A DNA stretch of 34,880 bases, from positions 35,140 through 70,019 of the forward strand of contig NZ_LOHG01000022.1 of assembly GCF_022790535.1 (NCBI RefSeq). The letters run 5' to 3'. The position numbers and the translations under genes were made by a program. Source of the DNA: Pseudomonas maioricensis (GTDB lineage: Bacteria; Pseudomonadota; Gammaproteobacteria; Pseudomonadales; Pseudomonadaceae). The notes below the pieces were generated by a model, which ran no database searches, was not told where the DNA came from, and worked only from the letters and a program-made list of their open reading frames with translations. Of this stretch, positions 16,663 through 24,821 are shown one piece after another (the stretch's first letter is position 1; every line of letters starts with the position of its first letter).

Positions 16663-18108
16663 ATGAAACCAGCCCGTATACGCGCCGATGTCCTGGCCGG
16701 ACTCACCACATCCTTTGCTCTGGTGCCCGAGTGCATTGCCTTTGCCCTGGTTGCGCATCTCAACCCGCTGATGGGCCTGTATGGCGCGTTCATCATCTGC
16801 ACCCTGACCGCCTTGTTCGGTGGTCGCCCTGGAATGATTTCCGGGGCGGCGGGTTCCATGGCAGTGGTGATTGTCGCGCTGGTGGTGCAGCACGGTGTGC
16901 AGTATTTGCTGGCGACGGTGTTGCTGGGCGGCTTGATCATGATCCTGTTCGGCGTGCTGCGGCTGGGCAAGCTGGTGCGCATGGTGCCGTATTCGGTGAT
17001 GCTCGGGTTCGTCAACGGCCTGGCGATTGTGATTGCCATGGCTCAGCTCGAACATTTCAGGGTGGGTGACGCCTGGCTCACGGGCCAACCGCTGTACCTG
17101 ATGATGGGCCTGGTGGCGCTGACCATGGCGATCGTTTACCTGCTGCCACGCCTGACCAAAGCAATACCGCCCGCGCTGATCGCGATTCTGGGGGTTGGTC
17201 TGCTGGTCTATCTGCTTGATCTGCCGACCCACACGCTGGGCGATATGGCGCACATTGCCGGAGGCCTGCCGAGCCTGGCATTGCCGGAGGTGCCATGGGA
17301 TCTGGAGACCCTGCGGATCATCGCGCCTTACGCGATTCTGATGGCGCTGGTAGGCCTGCTGGAAACCCTGCTGACCCTCAACCTGACCGATGAAATCACC
17401 GAGAGCCGAGGCTTTCCGGACCGTGAGTGCGTGGCGCTGGGTGTAGCCAACATGGCCTCTGGCGTGTGCGGCGGCATGGGCGGTTGCGCAATGATCGGCC
17501 AGACCGTGATCAACCTCAGCTCCGGTGGCCGGGGTCGCCTGTCCGGCGTGGTCGCGGGGTTGATGATCCTGGCGTTCGTGCTGTTTCTGTCGCCTTTGAT
17601 TGAAGAAATCCCGCTGGCAGCGCTGGTCGGCGTGATGTTCGTCGTGGCCCAACAGACCTTCGCCTGGGCCTCGTTGCGCGTGCTGCACAAAGTGCCGGTC
17701 AACGATGTGCTGGCGATCATTGCCGTGACCATCGTGACGGTGTTGACCGATCTGGCCACGGCGGTGATGTTCGGTATCGTTATCGCGGCGCTTAACTTTG
17801 CCTGGCAACAGGCCAGAGAGCTGTACGCGGACACGCACCTGGAGGCTGACGGCAGCAAGGTTTACACCCTGCACGGCACGTTGTTTTTTGCGTCCACGAC
17901 GCGCTTTCTCAACCAGTTCAACCCAGCTGAAGACCCTGCTCAAGTCACCCTCGATTGCCAACATCTGAGCTTTGTCGATTACTCGGCAGTATCAGCATTG
18001 CAGACCTTGCGCGAGCGCTATACCAAGGCGGGCAAACATCTGCGGGTGGTGCACCTGTCGAACCGTTGCAAGCAATTGCTCAAGCGGACTGATGTGCAGC
18101 ATGGGTGA
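16663..18108 (+). CDS. SulP-family (SLC26) anion transporter with STAS domain
   Basis: A 481-residue inner-membrane transporter. Residues about 8-385 carry the SulP membrane core, beginning RADVLAGLTTSFALVPECIA with the helix-1/2 region and including MISGAAGSMAVVIVAL. The C-terminal STAS domain is clear in VTLDCQHLSFVDYSAVSAL. SulP proteins import sulfate, bicarbonate or dicarboxylates with protons or sodium; the motif set does not settle which. CAGGTAA lies before the ATG but is a weak ribosome site. It is flanked by REP repeats on both sides and appears to be monocistronic. Confidence 0.9.
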   Translation: MKPARIRADVLAGLTTSFALVPECIAFALVAHLNPLMGLYGAFIICTLTALFGGRPGMISGAAGSMAVVIVALVVQHGVQYLLATVLLGGLIMILFGVLRLGKLVRMVPYSVMLGFVNGLAIVIAMAQLEHFRVGDAWLTGQPLYLMMGLVALTMAIVYLLPRLTKAIPPALIAILGVGLLVYLLDLPTHTLGDMAHIAGGLPSLALPEVPWDLETLRIIAPYAILMALVGLLETLLTLNLTDEITESRGFPDRECVALGVANMASGVCGGMGGCAMIGQTVINLSSGGRGRLSGVVAGLMILAFVLFLSPLIEEIPLAALVGVMFVVAQQTFAWASLRVLHKVPVNDVLAIIAVTIVTVLTDLATAVMFGIVIAALNFAWQQARELYADTHLEADGSKVYTLHGTLFFASTTRFLNQFNPAEDPAQVTLDCQHLSFVDYSAVSALQTLRERYTKAGKHLRVVHLSNRCKQLLKRTDVQHG

Positions 18109-18172
18109 TGAACACGAATGCTGTGTTCGGTGCTCATGTGGGAAGTTCTATGTTGACCTGCAAGCACAAACC

Positions 18173-18264
18173 CTGTGGGAGCGAGGCTTGCCCGCGATAT
18201 AGGCGCATCGGTTAATCAGGCAGACCGTGTCATCGTTTATCGCGAGCAAGCTCGGCTCCCACAG
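18173..18264. repeat. REPIN-like inverted repeat R7 (type A)
   Basis: The left arm is CTGTGGGAGCGAGGCTTGCC (CGCGAT) and the right arm ATCGCGAGCAAGCTCGGCTC (CCACAG). The arms are imperfect: the left one has the TTGCCCGCGAT variant and the right one the CGAGCAAG form. It lies in the tail-to-tail gap between the SulP gene and the AtuA-partner gene. Confidence 0.85.
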
Positions 18265-18305
18265 AGGTGACATGACAGTTCAATTCACTCAGGGCAACCC
18301 ATCCG

Positions 18306-18626
18306 CTAAACCTCTATATCGAGGAGCGCCGCGCCCAGCGCCTTGCCGTGGGCATCCAGTGCCAGCGAGCGGGTGACGCCGCCACGCAGGATGCCGGGCA
18401 GGACGAAGTTCAGGGCCTGAACGTTGGGCAATTCATATCGGCGCACAGGCCCGGCATTCGGGTCCAGCAGCTCGGCGAAATACGCGGCGACACGCTGCGC
18501 GGTTAACACTTGACACAAGCGTGAATAGTCTTCTGCGCGATAGGCAATCACCGAGATGTTCGAGGTGTCGCCCTTGTCGCCGGTTCGGGAATGGGCCAGT
18601 TCGCGCAGCTTTACAGGGCGGCTCAT
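18306..18626 (-). CDS. Small AtuA-partner protein (AtuA-like ferredoxin-fold domain)
   Basis: A 106-residue protein resembling the separate C-terminal partner domain of AtuA/DUF1446 proteins. Visible marks are the N-terminal LRELAHSRTGDKGDTSNISV motif, AYFAEL, and a central VRRYELPNVQALNFVLPGIL. In many bacteria this domain is fused to the C-terminus of the larger AtuA protein; here it is a separate gene whose start overlaps the AtuA stop by ATGA. The two proteins probably form a complex. No enzymatic reaction has been established for it that I can name. Confidence 0.8.
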   Translation of the reverse strand: MSRPVKLRELAHSRTGDKGDTSNISVIAYRAEDYSRLCQVLTAQRVAAYFAELLDPNAGPVRRYELPNVQALNFVLPGILRGGVTRSLALDAHGKALGAALLDIEV

Positions 18627-19978
18627 GATGCATCCTCCAGATGTACAACAACTGTCACCGCAGAACGCGGAACAAACAATGACGCGACCGCTACAACCTG
18701 ACGCAAACCTTTGGTGGCCCCACCCCCGCCATACGGACCGTTGGTGTAGAGGGTTTCCACTTCGTTACCAACCCGCACCGCCTGAGCCTTGTCGGTGCAA
18801 CGTGCCGCCACGCGCAGGCGCACTTCCCAAGGTTCAGCCGCCGTGCGCGAGCCCAGTTCGCCGCCGTGCAGCGAGTCCACTCCCATTAGCTCGGCGCGGA
18901 TGTCGTCATAGCTGACGCCCGTCAGTTTCAGACGCTCAAGCACTACATCACGGGCCAGCCTGGCTCGCGCCAAAGCCCCCGGCCCGCCATAGGAAATCTG
19001 CCCTTCGCCAATCCAGCCGTCGAGGAAACCCACTGACACCTTCAACGTTTCAGGACGCGCACGTCCGCCAGCACCGCTGACCCTGACCCGATCCAAACCT
19101 GCGACTTCGAAAGCAACCGCAGAGAAGTCGGCGCAGACATCAGGCGTCAGGTACGCCGTGGGGTCATGCACCTCATAGATAAGCTGCTCTGTGCAGGTCG
19201 CGGTATCGATACGTCCACCCGAGCCTGCCACCTTGCTGATGACGGCCGAACCAGAGGCATCTACTTCAGCCAGGGGAAAGCCCAGACGCGCCAGATCCGG
19301 CACGTCCTTGTAGCCAGGATCAGCAAAGTACCCGCCGCTGATCTGCCCCGCGCATTCAAGCAAATGACCAATTACAGTGCCACGCCCCAGTAACGGCCAG
19401 TCATCTGCCGCCCAGCCAAACTCAAATAGCTGAGGCGCGAGGAATAGCGACGGGTCAGCAACCCGCCCCGTGATCACCACATCGGCACCGGCCTGCAACG
19501 CTTCGACAATCCCTTCGGCCCCCATGTAAGCGTTGGCAGAAATCAGCCGCTCGCCCAGAGAGCCAAGCGTTGCGCCGTTGTCCAGCAACTGATGCGGGTC
19601 GGCCTGCAACGCAGACAGCACGTCATCTCCCGTCACAGCCGCGACTTTCAGGCCATGCAAGCCGAGTTCGGCAGCAATCTGCCGCACCTCGCGTGCCGCC
19701 GCCAAGGGATTGGCCGCGCCCATATTCGTGATCACTCTTAAACGCCGTGCAGAACCGCCCCCCACGAACGGCAACACACGACGCATGCGCTCACTGAGCA
19801 GCGGGTCATAACCCGTTTCAGGATCGGCCAACCGGGCCTGTTGCGCCAAGGCGATGGTGCGCTCGGCCAGACATTCGAAGACCAGGTAATCCAGATCGCC
19901 GTGTTCGGCCAGTTCAACAGCAGGCTCGATACGGTCGCCGGAATAACCGGCTCCGGAGCCAATGCGTAAGGTTTTCAT
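18623..19978 (-). CDS. AtuA-family (DUF1446) protein
   Basis: A 451-residue protein of the acyclic-terpene-utilisation AtuA (DUF1446) family. The typical N-terminus KTLRIGSGAGYSGDRIEPAV is followed by GDLDYLVFECLAERTIALAQ; central marks are VITGRVADPSLFLAP and CAGQISGGYFADPG. Near the end comes NGPYGGGGATKGLRQ. The frame is open to 20080, but the ATG at 19978 follows GAGAGGAC and matches the family start. AtuA is named from the citronellol/geraniol pathway of P. aeruginosa, but no atuC/atuF carboxylase or acyl-CoA genes lie here, so terpene use is unlikely. With a CitMHS transporter upstream, it probably acts on a carboxylate. Confidence 0.85.
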   Translation of the reverse strand: MKTLRIGSGAGYSGDRIEPAVELAEHGDLDYLVFECLAERTIALAQQARLADPETGYDPLLSERMRRVLPFVGGGSARRLRVITNMGAANPLAAAREVRQIAAELGLHGLKVAAVTGDDVLSALQADPHQLLDNGATLGSLGERLISANAYMGAEGIVEALQAGADVVITGRVADPSLFLAPQLFEFGWAADDWPLLGRGTVIGHLLECAGQISGGYFADPGYKDVPDLARLGFPLAEVDASGSAVISKVAGSGGRIDTATCTEQLIYEVHDPTAYLTPDVCADFSAVAFEVAGLDRVRVSGAGGRARPETLKVSVGFLDGWIGEGQISYGGPGALARARLARDVVLERLKLTGVSYDDIRAELMGVDSLHGGELGSRTAAEPWEVRLRVAARCTDKAQAVRVGNEVETLYTNGPYGGGGATKGLRQVVAVASLFVPRSAVTVVVHLEDAS

Positions 19979-20030
19979 GGTGGTAGTCCTCTCAAACAAA
20001 GGGTAATTGTTTGAACTGAAATGCATTTTT

Positions 20031-20103
20031 CTGTAGGAGCTGCCGAAGGCTGCGAAGCATTCATCCAGACAAACCGCCATCGCAGCCTTCGGCAGCTCCT
20101 ACA
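20031..20103. repeat. REPIN-like inverted repeat R8 (type B)
   Basis: The arm CTGTAGGAGCTGCCGAAGGC (TGCGA) and the inverse TCGCAGCCTTCGGCAGCTCC (TACA) enclose a spacer of about 20 bases. It lies between the transporter gene (20128) and the AtuA gene (19978), both on the minus strand, so inside a probable operon. Confidence 0.9.
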
Positions 20104-20127
20104 AGTTCAGTGTTTGCTGTTTGGCAG

Positions 20128-21420
20128 TCAGAACACACCCAGCAGCAGCGCCGTCAGGGTCATCAACACCGAGGCGGCAAACAGGAAAGGAATGGTGAAG
20201 CGCTGGTGATCGGCCAGTTCGATCTTGCACAGCCCCACCAGGAGAAAGGTCGCCGGAGTCAGAGGGCTGACCGGGAAGCCAGTGGTGTGTACGCCGAGCA
20301 ACGAGGCTTGAGCCACTTGCAGCGGATCAACGCCCAGCGCTTTACCGACTTCGGCAATGACCGGCATGACACCGAAATAGAAAGAGTCCGGATCAAACAG
20401 CATGCTCAGCGGCATGGAGATAAAACCCACCACCATCGGAATCAACTTGCCGTGACCTGCGGGAATCTGCGCCACGGCCACTTCGGCCATGGCCTTGAGC
20501 ATGCCGGTGCCTTGCATGATGCCGGTGAACACTCCGGCTGCAAGCAGGATGCTGGCCATGGTCAAGGCGGTCTTGGCATGGGCATCGATGCGAGCGCGCT
20601 GGGCATCGACGTTCGGGTAGTTGATGCACAGCGCGACGACGGTGCCGAGCATGAACATCACCACCGGATCAACCAGGCCGGAAATCATCACGCCCATGAC
20701 CGCAATGGTCAGGATCAGGTTGAGCCAGAACAGACGCGGCCGACGCAGCACCTCTTCGTGGTCGGCCAGCACCCGCTTTGGCACGACGTCCACATTGGCG
20801 CCAGCGCCCAGGCCAAGGCGTTTTTCTTCACGACGACCGAGCATAAAGGCACAGAAAAACACGAAGGCCAGACCGACCAGTTGCACCGGAATCAGTGGCT
20901 GGAACAAATCCGCAACCGGTACATGCAACGCTGCCGAGGAGCGCAACACCGGGCCGGTCCACGGCAGGAAGTTGACCCCGGCGGCCATAGCCGTCACGCA
21001 GGCCAGAATGCGTTTATCCATGCCGAGCCGCGTATACAGCGGCAGCATCGCCGGGATCGTCACCAGAAAAGTCACCGCTCCCGAGCCGTCCAGATGGACC
21101 AACAGCGCCAACAATGCGGTGCCCATCACAATGCGCGTCGGACGGGTACCGACGGTGCGCAGGATGCGGTCGATGATCGGATCAAGCATGCCCGCATCAG
21201 TCATGACCCCGAAGAACAGGATCGCGAATACAAACATACCCACCACAGGGGCGACGTTCTTGATGCCGGTAATGATGAAGCCGCTGGTTTGCAGACCGAA
21301 ACCACCGATCAGGGCGGCAATGATCGGTAAGGCAATCAGTGCAACGAGGGGGGAAAGGCGTTTGCTCATGACGGCAGCGAGCAGACAGAGAATGGTAATG
21401 ACACCGAGAGTGGCGAGCAT
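20128..21420 (-). CDS. CitMHS-family citrate/carboxylate-metal symporter
   Basis: A 430-residue inner-membrane carrier with about twelve helices. The N-terminus MLATLGVITILCLLAAVMSK and the strongly conserved HLDGSGAVTFLVTIPAMLPL near residue 110 identify the CitMHS family, whose Bacillus members CitM and CitH import citrate complexed with Mg or Ca. AGGAAG precedes the ATG. It is divergent from a LysR gene and upstream of the AtuA pair on the same strand, which suggests uptake of a citrate-like or other hydroxycarboxylate that the AtuA proteins then process. The actual substrate is unknown. Confidence 0.9.
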   Translation of the reverse strand: MLATLGVITILCLLAAVMSKRLSPLVALIALPIIAALIGGFGLQTSGFIITGIKNVAPVVGMFVFAILFFGVMTDAGMLDPIIDRILRTVGTRPTRIVMGTALLALLVHLDGSGAVTFLVTIPAMLPLYTRLGMDKRILACVTAMAAGVNFLPWTGPVLRSSAALHVPVADLFQPLIPVQLVGLAFVFFCAFMLGRREEKRLGLGAGANVDVVPKRVLADHEEVLRRPRLFWLNLILTIAVMGVMISGLVDPVVMFMLGTVVALCINYPNVDAQRARIDAHAKTALTMASILLAAGVFTGIMQGTGMLKAMAEVAVAQIPAGHGKLIPMVVGFISMPLSMLFDPDSFYFGVMPVIAEVGKALGVDPLQVAQASLLGVHTTGFPVSPLTPATFLLVGLCKIELADHQRFTIPFLFAASVLMTLTALLLGVF

Positions 21421-21473
21421 AGGTACTTCCTGTTCGTCATCCTGTCCGCTGGCGCGGCGGATGAGCTGTTGTT

Positions 21474-21495
21474 GTTTTCAACGAGTATTGAAAAC
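21474..21495. promoter_or_regulatory. Perfect inverted repeat between citMHS and its divergent LysR gene (candidate operator)
   Basis: GTTTTCAA (21474-21481) and TTGAAAAC (21488-21495) are exact 8-base inverted arms around CGAGTA. The site lies 54 bases upstream of the transporter start and 84 bases upstream of the LysR start, where a LysR protein would bind to control both. Sequence and position are seen; binding is inferred. Confidence 0.6.
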
Positions 21496-21578
21496 ACAGG
21501 TAAGCTTTGTAAATTGAAATGTTCGGCATGCTGCATTCGAAAAAACAAAACCATACGGATAAAAACAGGCACACGATC

Positions 21579-22472
21579 ATGAAGAACTCGATTCAGCACA
21601 TACGGGCCTTTCTCGCCGTGGCTCATAGCGGCAGCTTTGCCAAGGCTGCCGTGGAGTTGAGCTTGAGCCCGTCGGCCCTCACCGTGCAGATTCAGCAACT
21701 CGAAGACTGGCTTGGCGTGTCACTACTGGAACGCAGCCCGCGCCACGTAAGCCTGACAGCCGCTGGCCAAAGCAACCTGATGCCGATGGAAAAACTGCTG
21801 CTGGACCTCGACAACATCGTCAGCGGTTCTCGGGATCTGGCGGCGTTAAGGCGCGGCGTAGTGACTATCGCCGCCCTGCCCTCCATGTGCTCCAGCACCT
21901 TGCCGCCCGTACTGCGCCTGTTTCGGGATCAATTCCCCGGCGTCGAAGTACGCTTGCGCGATGTCGTCGCGCAACGCATCGACGCGCTGGTACGTGAGGG
22001 CGAGGTGGATTTCGGTCTGGGGGTACGCGCACGCATGGCGCACGGTCTGGAGTTCGAAGTGGTGCTGACCGACCGCCTGTGCCTGTTCGTGCCCGCCGGT
22101 CATCCGCTGTCCATGAAGACATCGATCAAACTGGGTGAGCTTGCCGATCAGCCGATTATTTTGACCGGCCGGGACAGCAGCGTGCGTGAGCGGGTCGAGC
22201 AGTTATTTGCAGATGAACAACTGACGCTGATACCGGGACTGGAAGCCAATTACATGTCCACAGTGCTGGCACTGGTTCGCCAGGGCCTGGGTATGACGCT
22301 GCTGCCGGAGTCGGCTGACGAGGGCCGGGATGATATGGTTTGCGTACCGGTGGACCATCCCGGCGTCAGCCGTGACATCGGTTTGATCACACGAAGCGGT
22401 CAGAGTCTGAGCCCGGCGGCGCGGCAGTTTATTGAGCTTTTGGGAAATACCTTGCGACAGAACGTTTATTGA
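21579..22472 (+). CDS. LysR-family regulator (CbbR/CynR-like), divergent from CitMHS gene
   Basis: A 297-residue LysR protein. The helix-turn-helix covers residues about 4-62 (IQHIRAFLAVAHSGSFAKAA, LSPSALTVQIQQLEDWLGVSL). The effector domain starts around RRGVVTIAALPSM and contains VRLRDVVAQRIDALVREGEV. The frame opens at 21519, but the ATG at 21579 gives the family N-terminus. The divergent layout and the inverted repeat between the genes make it the probable regulator of the CitMHS-AtuA genes. It also lies 59 bases upstream of, and in line with, the beta-lactamase gene, but its sequence is not AmpR-like. Confidence 0.88.
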   Translation: MKNSIQHIRAFLAVAHSGSFAKAAVELSLSPSALTVQIQQLEDWLGVSLLERSPRHVSLTAAGQSNLMPMEKLLLDLDNIVSGSRDLAALRRGVVTIAALPSMCSSTLPPVLRLFRDQFPGVEVRLRDVVAQRIDALVREGEVDFGLGVRARMAHGLEFEVVLTDRLCLFVPAGHPLSMKTSIKLGELADQPIILTGRDSSVRERVEQLFADEQLTLIPGLEANYMSTVLALVRQGLGMTLLPESADEGRDDMVCVPVDHPGVSRDIGLITRSGQSLSPAARQFIELLGNTLRQNVY

Positions 22473-22485
22473 GGACGCGGCGTCC
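22473..22485. promoter_or_regulatory. Perfect short palindrome right after the LysR stop codon
   Basis: GGACGC-G-GCGTCC begins at the first base after the TGA. There is no T-run after it, so a standard terminator is unlikely. It lies 46 bases before the beta-lactamase start and could be an operator or chance. Confidence 0.35.
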
Positions 22486-22531
22486 AAACGAATATTTTCC
22501 GCGCTCTGAATGGAATCCAAGGAATATCTTG

Positions 22532-23695
22532 ATGCGTCTGATGACTCAATCGTTGCTGTTCGCGTGCAGCCTTTCGTTCACTTGTCTGGCAAGCGCTGCT
22601 CAGGCAAAACCAGATACTGAGGCGGCAAACTTTGATGACTCCGTGCGTAAAGCAGCCGCGCAAGTCATGCAGCAATACAACATTCCCGGCATGAGCATCG
22701 CCGTCACGTCCAATGGGCAACAGCGTTTCTACAATTATGGCGTCGCGTCCAAAGACACCGGCCAGGCAGTGAGCAGCGACACGTTGTTCGAGCTCGGTTC
22801 TATCAGCAAGACCTTCACTGCAACCCTGGCCAGTTACGCACAGGCGACCGGCACGCTGTCGCTCCAGGATCATCCGGGCAAATCCCTGCCGCAACTTAAA
22901 GGCAGCGCCTTTGATCAGGTCACCCTGATCAACCTCGCCACGCACACGGCGGGCGGTTTTCCTTTGCAGGTGCCGGATGACGTTCAGAACACCGAACAAC
23001 TGATGAGTTACCTGAAAGCCTGGAAACCGGAGTACCCGGCGGGCAGCAAACGCACCTACGCCAACCCGAGCATCGGCATGCTGGGGATGATCACCGCCAA
23101 GGCGATGAACACTCCGTTCGAACAAGCAATGGAGCAGCAACTGTTTCCAAAGCTCGGACTGACCAACAGTTATCTGAATGTGCCTGCCGACAAGATGAGT
23201 GTGTACGCACAGGGCTACAACAAACAGGACGCGCCGGTCCGCTTGCAAAGCGGCGTGCTGGGCAATGAGGCCTACGGGATGAAATCCAGCAGCAAGGATT
23301 TACTGCATTTCGTTGAGCTGAACATCAACCCTGGCAAGGCAGACAGTGCTTTAGCCAAGGCAATTGCTGATACGCATGTGGGTTATTTCAAAGTGGGGGA
23401 AATGACCCAGGACCTGATCTGGGAGCAATACCCTTATCCGGTCACTGTCGAGACGCTGCAGGAGGGAAACTCGTACAAAATGGCTTTCGAAACCCAGCCT
23501 GCCAGCCCGATCATTCCACCGCTCGAACCGCAGCAAAATGTCTGGATCAACAAGACCGGATCTACCACTGGCTATGGCGGCTATGTGGCATTTGTTCCGG
23601 AGAAGAAGATCGGCATCGTGATTCTGGCCAACAAAAACTACCCGAATGAAGCGCGGGTGAAGTTGGCGCACGAGATTTTACAAATCCTGAATTGA
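22532..23695 (+). CDS. ampC: Class C beta-lactamase (AmpC-type)
   Basis: A 387-residue periplasmic serine beta-lactamase with a signal peptide ending near residue 25 (SAAQA). All class C motifs are intact: SISK with the nucleophile Ser90 and Lys93, YAN at residues 176-178, and KTG at 341-343 in WINKTGSTTGYGGYVAFVPE. Overall similarity to Pseudomonas PDC enzymes is strong (LATHTAGGFPLQVPD, ILANKNYPNEARVK). It hydrolyses penicillins and cephalosporins. The frame opens at 22469, but the ATG at 22532 follows AAGGAA and begins the signal peptide. No divergent ampR is adjacent, unlike in P. aeruginosa, so inducibility cannot be assumed. Confidence 0.94.
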   Translation: MRLMTQSLLFACSLSFTCLASAAQAKPDTEAANFDDSVRKAAAQVMQQYNIPGMSIAVTSNGQQRFYNYGVASKDTGQAVSSDTLFELGSISKTFTATLASYAQATGTLSLQDHPGKSLPQLKGSAFDQVTLINLATHTAGGFPLQVPDDVQNTEQLMSYLKAWKPEYPAGSKRTYANPSIGMLGMITAKAMNTPFEQAMEQQLFPKLGLTNSYLNVPADKMSVYAQGYNKQDAPVRLQSGVLGNEAYGMKSSSKDLLHFVELNINPGKADSALAKAIADTHVGYFKVGEMTQDLIWEQYPYPVTVETLQEGNSYKMAFETQPASPIIPPLEPQQNVWINKTGSTTGYGGYVAFVPEKKIGIVILANKNYPNEARVKLAHEILQILN

Positions 23696-23705
23696 TGAAC
23701 ATTTT

Positions 23706-23777
23706 CTGTAGGAGCTGCCGAAGGCTGCGAAGAGATTTACCTGGCACACCGCATCGCAGCCTTCGGCAGCTCCTACA
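23706..23777. repeat. REPIN-like inverted repeat R9 (type B)
   Basis: CTGTAGGAGCTGCCGAAGGC (TGCGA) and its inverse, with a short spacer, begin 10 bases after the beta-lactamase stop codon. At this place the hairpin could mark the transcript end. Confidence 0.9.
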
Positions 23778-23853
23778 GATTCTCCCCGCCTGAACCCCAC
23801 CTGAACAAACAGCTCAAATACGAACCAGCACAAAAAAACAACTATCCGCATTC

Positions 23854-23872
23854 AATAATGAGTATCATTATG
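23854..23872 (+). promoter_or_regulatory. Fur box upstream of the efe operon
   Basis: AATAATGAGTATCATTATG matches the classic 19-base Fur consensus GATAATGATAATCATTATC at 15 positions. It is 77 bases upstream of the ferrous iron permease gene. Downstream, AGGCGG (23887-23892) and CCGCCT (23905-23910) can form a hairpin in the untranslated leader. Repression of the operon when iron is plentiful is the expected behaviour. Confidence 0.85.
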
Positions 23873-23949
23873 TTACGCATTGTTTCAGGCGGAGCGCTCT
23901 TTTGCCGCCTTTGAGACAGACCAGCCTAACGCATTAACCCTGGTGAAAC

Positions 23950-24813
23950 ATGCTCGTTCCTTTTTTGATCATGCTGCGCGAAGGGATTGAAGCCGCGCTT
24001 ATCGTTGGCATCATCGCCAGTTACCTGAAGCAGACCGGCCGTGGCGAGTGGATGCCCGCCGTGTGGATCGGTGTCTTCCTGGCCGTGGCTCTGGCGCTGT
24101 TTGTCGGGGGTGGCCTGGAATTGGTCAGTGCCGAATTCCCGCAAAAACAACAGGAATTGTTCGAAGGCATCGTCGGTCTTTTAGCCGTCGCGATCCTCAG
24201 TTCCATGGTGTTCTGGATGCGCAAAGTAGCGCGCTCCATCAAGCATGCCTTGCACGAATCTCTCGATGCCGCTCTGGCTGGCTCGAAAAATCAGACCTAC
24301 GCATTGATTGCCATGGTGTTCTTCGCCGTTGCCCGCGAAGGGCTGGAAACCGTGTTCTTCCTGCTGGCGGTTTTTCAGCAAAGTGAAGGTGCAGGCGCGC
24401 CACTGGGTGCCCTGCTCGGCCTGATCCTCGCGGTTGCCGTGGGCTTCGCCATCTACAGCGGGAGCATGCGTTTGAACCTGAGCCTGTTCTTCCGCTGGAC
24501 CGGGCTGTTCATCCTTGTGGTGGCGGCAGGTATTTTGGCCAACTCGGTACAGGCACTGCATGAAGCCGGTGTCTGGAACCACCTGCAAACCGTGGTCTTC
24601 GACATCAGCGCCACGTTGCCGATGGATGGCCCAACTGGCTCGGTACTGGCGGGCATGTTCGGTTATCAGGATGCGCCGACCGTCAGCACCCTGAGTGCTT
24701 ACCTGATTTATCTGGTCTTCGCGCTGGCGCTGTTTTTCATGCCCCATGCTCGGGTGGTGAGTTTGCCCACCCGACCTGCGCATTCGCACCCCTCTTCCGC
24801 TACAAACGAATAA
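23950..24813 (+). CDS. efeU: FTR1-family iron permease EfeU
   Basis: A 287-residue inner-membrane permease with about seven helices. Both iron-translocating REGxE motifs are present: Arg10-Glu14 (REGIE) and Arg129-Glu133 (REGLE). It imports iron across the inner membrane, in concert with EfeO and EfeB encoded next. The N-terminus MLVPFLIMLREGIEAALIVG is typical of bacterial EfeU. The Fur box upstream indicates iron control. It is separated from efeO by only eight bases, so the genes are co-transcribed. Confidence 0.95.
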   Translation: MLVPFLIMLREGIEAALIVGIIASYLKQTGRGEWMPAVWIGVFLAVALALFVGGGLELVSAEFPQKQQELFEGIVGLLAVAILSSMVFWMRKVARSIKHALHESLDAALAGSKNQTYALIAMVFFAVAREGLETVFFLLAVFQQSEGAGAPLGALLGLILAVAVGFAIYSGSMRLNLSLFFRWTGLFILVVAAGILANSVQALHEAGVWNHLQTVVFDISATLPMDGPTGSVLAGMFGYQDAPTVSTLSAYLIYLVFALALFFMPHARVVSLPTRPAHSHPSSATNE

Positions 24814-24821
24814 GGCAACCC

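Noticed and set aside
16516..17964. Minus-strand open frame of 482 codons opposite the SulP gene
   Set aside because: The translation is low-complexity and rich in His, Gln and Arg, as expected for the antisense of a GC-rich membrane protein gene, and it runs through a REP repeat.
18623..19978. Terpene utilisation (atu) cluster
   Set aside because: Only the AtuA-type protein and its partner are present; the carboxylase, dehydrogenase and other atu genes are missing from the surroundings.
20110..21330. Plus-strand open frame of 406 codons opposite the CitMHS gene
   Set aside because: It is antisense to a well-conserved transporter and is His/Gln/Arg-rich with no domain.
21579..22472. LysR gene as AmpR, because it precedes ampC
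   Set aside because: It is in the same direction as ampC, not divergent, and lacks AmpR-like sequence; the divergent CitMHS gene is the better target.
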